DNA from: Rhizophagus clarus
Lineage: Eukaryota; Glomeromycota; Glomeromycetes; Glomerales; Glomeraceae
Direction of reading: 5' to 3'
NCBI GenBank assembly: GCA_015698045.1
Contig: BLAL01000175.1
Coordinates: 248,001 to 312,000 of the forward strand
DNA length: 64,000 nt
Part shown: positions 58,514-64,000 of the stretch, piece by piece
Numbering within the stretch: position 1 is the first letter of the stretch
How the letters are laid out: each line of letters opens with the position of its first letter
Notes under the pieces: generated by a model
Seen by the model: only the letters and a program-made list of their open reading frames with translations
The model's database searches: none
Told to the model about the DNA's origin: nothing
Made by a program: the position numbers and the translations under genes

Positions 58514-59745
58514 GTAATTACTAATAGGTAGTTTAATATAGCTGTCAATAATTATATATCAAATTTAAATTTCATGTACTTGATCTGTTATTGTTACGCC
58601 TAATAAAAATATCGGTCCATGAAGATCAGCATGATCCTATTGGGCTGAACGATAACATTTATGATAGGCTTGGAAAGCTACTTAAAAATAGTAGGGCAAG
58701 GAATATTAAAATTGTTTGTGAACCAAATATCTTCTCTCAAACGACTAGAAATATTTAATTATTGGCTATCTTTGAAATATCCTAAATCTTCTATCTCTTA
58801 CCTGAAGTGAAAAATCTCATAGAATTGCATTGCAATTCAACGATTTCCCCTAAGGTTTTTGCCTATGTATGTCATAATATAAAATTAGAATTTATGATTT
58901 TATTTCGAATGAATTAGCAAATTTAATTTCTGCCCAGAAAAGATTAGCACACATTCGTATAAGGATAGAATGTAATCTGACAGATTTAAGTAAATTGTCA
59001 TCAATAGAACTCCCGAATACATTGACCAAATTAAATAAGCATTTATAGAGAAAGTAGAATGGTTAATGTTTCATTGTTATTTATCGTTAACTTTATCAAC
59101 TTAAAGACCTTGAAATAGGATTTGGTTATAATGAATTGTTCATAGGTTTTGAAATCTTACAAAATACTTATTTTCCGCAGCTGAAAATTTTAAAATTTAA
59201 AAATAGATTTCCAGAACTTAAATTATTGATAAAATTTTTAGAAATTAATGGAAAAAATTTAAAAGAAATTTATTTAGGTGAAAATGAGGGTTATTATGAT
59301 GATAATTCATTAAATTTAGCTATTGCTGAGTTTTGCCCAAATCTTAGAATACTTTCTACTGGAATTGTAAGTAGTGAATTAGAAACATTAAAAATATTTA
59401 GAAAGTATTAAAATTTGGTGTGGAACTCCTTTTTAAACGAAAGGAAGCATTAGAGATAGTTGTGAAATATTCAAAAAATATTCATGAAATAAAGTTATAT
59501 TATCTAAGTGATATAAAATATGACTTTAATTCTTCTGAAAGTATTCTAAGTTTTATAAGTTGGACAAATTGTATATCGCGAAAATTACTTTCGTTATGGA
59601 TCATAAATCCTTACAAAATGTTAAATAACTTAGTTGAATATGAAGATAATATGAAAAGAATTGAATAATATATTAAATTAGGTATTATTAAGAAATTCAA
59701 GATTATTCATTTTGTGCCATCAATAATAAAGATCGTGGTTTCTGA

Positions 59746-60129
59746 CGGTTTTTGATTAAATAATGAATTGAAATAAACATTTGTTTTATAATAATTTCAT
59801 TTTTATCATAATTTGATTTAATTCCCAATTGATCCTTTTACATGGTTGAAAAATCTTAAATCATGGTAAATTAAAATATATAAATGACTTTATTCTAAAA
59901 TTATCCCAACTTTTTGTTCATTCTGACAAATTGTTGGATAAATAATTTAGAAATCACCCGTATACTATAGAATATGTACAGTATATAACGTGTATGAAAT
60001 CTATGAAATGTACTTATTTATTTAGTTAAGAAATCTCCAATATACGTGCTGGACTTCAGGAATACTGTTTTAATTCAATGGATCTCATTTGATTGTATTA
60101 ATAACTTTATGTATAGTGATTTAATGTAT
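59746..60129. other. AT-rich spacer
   Basis: Between the F-box pseudogene and a kinase-Sel1 relic. No feature seen. Confidence 0.4.
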
Positions 60130-60700
60130 TTTTTTCTTGCGAGAGAAAATGCAGATGAAATGAATTTAGTTAAGAAGTTATCTAACCCAAAATTTACGAT
60201 TCCTTATGTTGATCCAAAATGCTTTAGTAACCAAGATTATAAATTTAACGAAAAAAAGCGAAGTTTATAGTATTGGAATACTTTTATGAGAGATATCGAG
60301 TGGTAAACCTCCTTTTTATTCTAAAGGTAAAGATAATGATTAAGGCAGTAGAATCAGTGAAAAAATAATGTTGTATTTAATTTATATCTGGATAATCAAG
60401 AAATTTACATTTGGTTATTAATTAATCAAAATTATTCAAATTCAGCGTATGATTTGTATCAAATGGCAGCAGATTTAGGGTTTATGTGTTCTAGCGTATT
60501 GCTATGAAAAGGGAGTTGGAATTGATGAAAAAAAGATTTTGAACTATATCGAAAGTTGGATGATTTAGGGAACAGAATAATTTATCTCAATATAATCCTG
60601 TTTTATATATGAGAATGAATGGAAAAGGAATTGGTAAAGACATAGATAAAGCAATTTATTGGTATATAAGATTAGGAGATCAATAATAAATTAGAAGAAA
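60130..60700 (+). pseudogene. Kinase-Sel1 relic
   Basis: Starts in the activation segment (IPYVDPKCFSNQDYKFNEK), shifts frame at an A-run, then reads VYSIGILL, a TGA in place of Trp, and EISSGKPPFY. It jumps over the rest of the C-lobe to the linker (DNQEIYIWLLINQNYSNSA) and to broken Sel1-like repeats (DLYQMAADLG; YEKGVGIDE; IDKAIYWY). Exons 1-3, DFG and the C-lobe end are missing. Nearest to gene E. Multiple stops; non-functional. Confidence 0.8.
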
Positions 60701-61472
60701 TTTTATATAAATGAAATTAAGAATATTTTTTTTTTTAAATTTAATTCTAATAATTTTAATAAATATAAAAGATTATGCTTATTATATATATGTTCTTATC
60801 AGATTTTATATTTCATTTGTTATTCAAAACTATTTTTTTCTTTATTTTAAAGGATGACCAAGTTGAATTTATTTTTTGCTGAAATTTTCTGTGTTCTTGT
60901 GACTTTATCACATGTTTATATGATGACAAGAGTTCGTCTCCTATATCTTCTTAATATTTCATAGCTTATGTAGTTAGGATGGTCCGCGAGTGATTCGAAC
61001 TAATCTCGTTTTATTCATAGTAACTCGTATTAATCCCTGGTTTTTCGATAATTGTTTCACACTTTTGTTTATTTTATCTAGTACAATTAAAGCCGTGCCT
61101 GATAATTTAGAATAGACTGGTGAACAACCATTTAACTTGGGTTCTGTGGGTTTTATTAGCTTGGTTTTTGTCTGATACACTTTTGTACCTTTAAATCTAC
61201 AATGTATAATCAGCACAGTCTTCAATATTTTTTGATAAGAGGCAGTAAGTGTTACTGATTTATTATAACGTTATTTAATTTCCGGATTAACTAACTTTGA
61301 CTTGCTGCAGCTGATCAATAACAGAAAAATAAAATATGACAATTTTAAGTTATACTATAAAAATTTATTCTATTTATTTATCACAATAATCAAAATATAA
61401 ATAAAATTTATCATAAATACAAAAATTTAAAATACTATGAAAATTTAACAATATTATAAAATACATGAAAAG
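60701..61472. other. Intergenic between the relic and the F-box gene
   Basis: 60974-61225 (-) is a GC-richer frame of 83 codons (KGTKVYQTKTKLIKPTEPKL) with no recognised domain. Otherwise AT-rich. Confidence 0.4.
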
Positions 61473-62936
61473 TTAATAAAAATAATTACAAACCTCTTCT
61501 TCCTCCTCCTCCTCTTCTTTATAACTTTTAATCTCAAATTTAATCACCCCTAAATTTTCATATTTTTTAATTATATTCATATTTTTAATACATTTATAAT
61601 ATTCCCTAATAATTATTAAAGAAAGTAATTTTTTTGATGTTCTATTTTTCCAATTTATAAAAAATGATTCTAAATCTTCTGAAGATACTTCTGAAATAGA
61701 ACTATAATATATTTTTAATTCATAAAAATTTTTTGGGGAATGATTTGCAACAACTTCAAATGCTTCCTTTTCAGATAAATGACTTCCACCACACCAAATT
61801 TTAATACTTTCCAAATATTGACAATTATTAAATATAGATTTCAATATATCTTTTTCACCATTATTAAATATTATAAAAAGACTTTTAAGATTTGGACAAA
61901 AATTAGCAACGGATAAACTTAATGCCTTATCATTTTCATATGTATAAAACTTCTTAAGATTTTTTCCATTAATTTCTAAAAATTTCATTACATATTCAGG
62001 ATCTGGACATTGAATAGGAATTTTTAAACATTGTAAATTAGAAAATTTAACATGTTGCAACTTTTTAAAATCTTCAAAATTCGTTTCTTCATTGAATGAA
62101 AGTATAAATTCTTGTAAATTTGTGAATAAACTGACAAATGAAATTAAATTATTATCATTATAACTATAAAGTCGTAATTTTGTTACTGTATGAGAATGTT
62201 TTGTTAAAGTAGGTATAATATTTGTCCAACTAACATAATCAAAAGCTGATAAAGTTAAATTTTTTAAATTATTTTGTAAAGAAATTAATTCTTTTAACTC
62301 TTCTGAAACATTATTACGAAAATCTATAGTAACTGATTGTAAATTATGACACATTTGAGATAGTTGATGAAAAAAATTAGAAGGAAGATTTGAACTGCAC
62401 CGTAATTCTATAAGATCCCTTGCTCCAGGAAAATAAGCGATAGAAAAATTAATTAAATTATTATTATTATTATGTTGATTATAATAATAATCCAACTTTT
62501 TCAATGAATAAATTTGATTTACAAACATTTTAATAACTTCATTTGTAACTAAAACCTTATTATTTGATGACTCTTTTTTAAGAACTTTATCAACAATTTC
62601 TCTAATCCTACAAATTGAAAGAATTTTGCAAAATGCTGCATAATTAAATAATGGTGGTTTTGAAGTAAGTGCTGGAATGAAAATTTCATTTTTGTATAAG
62701 ACATCTTTTGATTCATTAGGAAGGCACGCAATTAATGTATAAAGAATTGATGTTGTCACCCACAATGGACGTGTTTTACAATATCTTTTAAAATTCAAAA
62801 TATTCCTCCACAAAATCCTAACAGAAATATCACACCAAATATGATTAACTAACAAACATGAATGTAAAGTGAGTCTTTCTTCTTCCAAATATTCAATAAT
62901 TTCATTCAAACAGTCAGCTGGAAGTTGACATGCCAT
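61473..62936 (-). CDS. F-box protein with leucine-rich-like region
   Basis: A single-exon gene of 487 residues. The F-box is at the N-terminus (MACQLPADCLNEIIEYLEEE then HSCLLVNHIWCDISVRILWR), the SKP1-binding module of SCF ubiquitin ligases. From about 170 there are irregular leucine-rich repeats (CHNLQSVTIDF; LQNNLKNLTLSAF; FCPNLKSLFII; NCQYLESIKIW) that would bind the substrate. The tail is an acidic run (nine Glu) before VCNYFY, encoded by a CTT/CTC simple repeat at 61497-61520 that may vary in length. It is the intact relative of the split pseudogene at 56373-59745. No lesion seen. Confidence 0.92.
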   Translation of the reverse strand: MACQLPADCLNEIIEYLEEERLTLHSCLLVNHIWCDISVRILWRNILNFKRYCKTRPLWVTTSILYTLIACLPNESKDVLYKNEIFIPALTSKPPLFNYAAFCKILSICRIREIVDKVLKKESSNNKVLVTNEVIKMFVNQIYSLKKLDYYYNQHNNNNNLINFSIAYFPGARDLIELRCSSNLPSNFFHQLSQMCHNLQSVTIDFRNNVSEELKELISLQNNLKNLTLSAFDYVSWTNIIPTLTKHSHTVTKLRLYSYNDNNLISFVSLFTNLQEFILSFNEETNFEDFKKLQHVKFSNLQCLKIPIQCPDPEYVMKFLEINGKNLKKFYTYENDKALSLSVANFCPNLKSLFIIFNNGEKDILKSIFNNCQYLESIKIWCGGSHLSEKEAFEVVANHSPKNFYELKIYYSSISEVSSEDLESFFINWKNRTSKKLLSLIIIREYYKCIKNMNIIKKYENLGVIKFEIKSYKEEEEEEEEVCNYFY

Positions 62937-64000
62937 TTTATTTCTTTATTATTCAAAAAAAAAGAAAAAAAAATATTTTTTTTTTTTTCTGATTTTTAAA
63001 CTTTAAAAAAACGTGAGAATATATTAATATATTGTTCGTACATATATTGTTTCATACATCGTGTAACGTAATTTATGGTCAACTTATTTTCGTAAAGAAT
63101 TTCTTTATGGGGGAGGATCATTTGTGCATCGTTTCACCAGGATGCTTTTTGTATGACATCATCATCAAACATTATTTGTAACTTTTTAATTGGCGCTCAC
63201 TGTTAGTACGTTCGGTACATAAAATACAATAAAATATATTTACTATGTAAAAAAAAAATTATATTATATTGATCATCCAAAGGCCAATTCAAATTTGGAT
63301 TTAACCAATGTTATAATGTTATAATTTATTGTTTTTCTTTAACGTTAACAAGTTTTTGAGATGCAGATCCCTAAAGATTTTTGATACAAAATTTTCGACT
63401 CTAATTAAATTCTTTATAGTTTTATTTCCAACAGTTAACGTTAAGTCGTAAAATGATCTATAGATCTGTATTACGAAAAAACCTTAGACAGTTAATAAAT
63501 CTATTCCCTTTTATCTTCTTTAATTTTCATGTGTTCTTTCCTACATATTCTTTTCCTTTCCTTTTATAAATTCTTTCTTCTTTTCCTTTTATGTAATTTT
63601 TCTCTTCCGTCCCCATTCACACATTTTTTCTTTTATTCTTTTCTTCTCATTCCTTTAAATAATAGACATGATAATATCAAATATTGAGAATTTTATAGTC
63701 AGTACAAGACAGTTACGAAAATAAATGACAAAGGGACTGTAGGACATGTCTCACATAAAATACTTGGAAATTTTAGTATACAGATCTATAATGCAACAGA
63801 AATTAAAAAAAAATGAAGGATTACAAAAGATTCTGGTAACTTGTAACATGATGACCACTGAGAAGATGCGAATTTCGGATTATATAATATACTTCATTAT
63901 TTTTTTATAAAAGAAAAAGAAATTATAATATTTGGCTAATATAAATAAAAAGGCATTTAACTCTTTATGCAACATGATATTCTTAGCTAAATAAAACGAA
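62937..64000. other. 5' flank of the F-box gene, no gene seen
   Basis: Upstream of the F-box ATG are A/T-runs. 63510-63660 is pyrimidine-rich (CTTTTCCTTT words). No frame or repeat with clear borders. Confidence 0.45.

Larger units (their letters stand above)
56373..59745 (+). pseudogene. F-box pseudogene split by two insertions
   Basis: The 5' part (56373-56610) starts MSQLPADCLNE as in the F-box gene at 61473-62936 (MACQLPADCLNE). It has a TAG, a frameshift and a second stop, but can be read through LYSCILVNRL, CEVSVRI and TLIGCLP. It breaks at a 119-bp palindrome. The 3' part resumes at about 58780 (LPEVKNLIELHCNSTISPKVF, matching ARDLIELRCSSNLPSNFF of the intact gene) and runs in broken frames through KFLEINGKNLKEIYL, AEFCPNLRIL, KIWCG and RKLLSLWIINPY to about 59745. 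The tyrosine-recombinase gene lies between the halves. A middle piece of the F-box protein is missing or too decayed to follow. Not functional. Confidence 0.85.

Overview
The window looks like nuclear DNA of an arbuscular-mycorrhizal fungus of the Rhizophagus type (Glomeromycotina). It is very AT-rich, with gene islands separated by AT-rich spacer, short GT-AG introns of roughly 60-170 bp, and the families known to be expanded there: protein kinases fused to Sel1-like repeats, F-box proteins, Crinkler (CRN) effector-like genes, and many DNA transposons and MITEs. The organism is inferred from family content; no rRNA or marker gene is present.

Layout. 0.3-7.8 kb: a broken coiled-coil membrane gene (-), an unrecognised two-exon gene piece (+), a broken CRN-type effector gene (-) with an intact nuclease-like C-terminus, Tc1/mariner copy 1, and a hAT-like MITE. 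8.3-9.1 kb: a second hAT-like MITE. 9.5-14.6 kb: kinase-Sel1 gene A, flanked by a diverged direct repeat of about 650 bp. 14.6-15.9 kb: a decayed DIRS-like retroelement (RT and RNase H). 18.4-19.4 kb: four tandem copies of a repeat with a conserved, foldable 78-nt core. 22.6-23.0 kb: a TA-flanked MITE. 23.8-35.4 kb: kinase-Sel1 genes B, C and D with an F-box gene between C and D. 37.4-38.2 kb: a fold-back repeat. 39.2 kb: a small possibly secreted protein. 40.4-44.5 kb: gene F, with 25 Sel1 repeats followed by a kinase domain. 44.8-47.4 kb: nested palindromic elements. 49.2-51.4 kb: kinase-Sel1 gene E. 51.6-52.0 kb: a hAT-like MITE. 52.5-55.3 kb: a kinase pseudogene split by Tc1 copy 2. 56.4-59.7 kb: an F-box pseudogene split by a palindromic MITE and an apparently intact tyrosine-recombinase (Crypton/DUF3504-like) gene. 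60.1-60.7 kb: a kinase-Sel1 relic. 61.5-62.9 kb: an intact F-box gene (-).

How the genes relate. Genes A-E share one architecture (N-terminal segment, kinase domain, linker, C-terminal Sel1 array) and the same four intron positions and phases, so they are paralogues spread by duplication. Several have degenerate glycine loops or catalytic loops, so the family probably mixes active kinases and pseudokinases. Gene F and the 52.5-55.3 kb pseudogene belong to a second kinase subfamily with an N-terminal Cys4 segment. The F-box proteins are predicted SCF ubiquitin-ligase adaptors. No operon-like logic applies. The window reads as a fast-evolving accessory region in which signalling and adaptor genes duplicate, decay and collect transposons.
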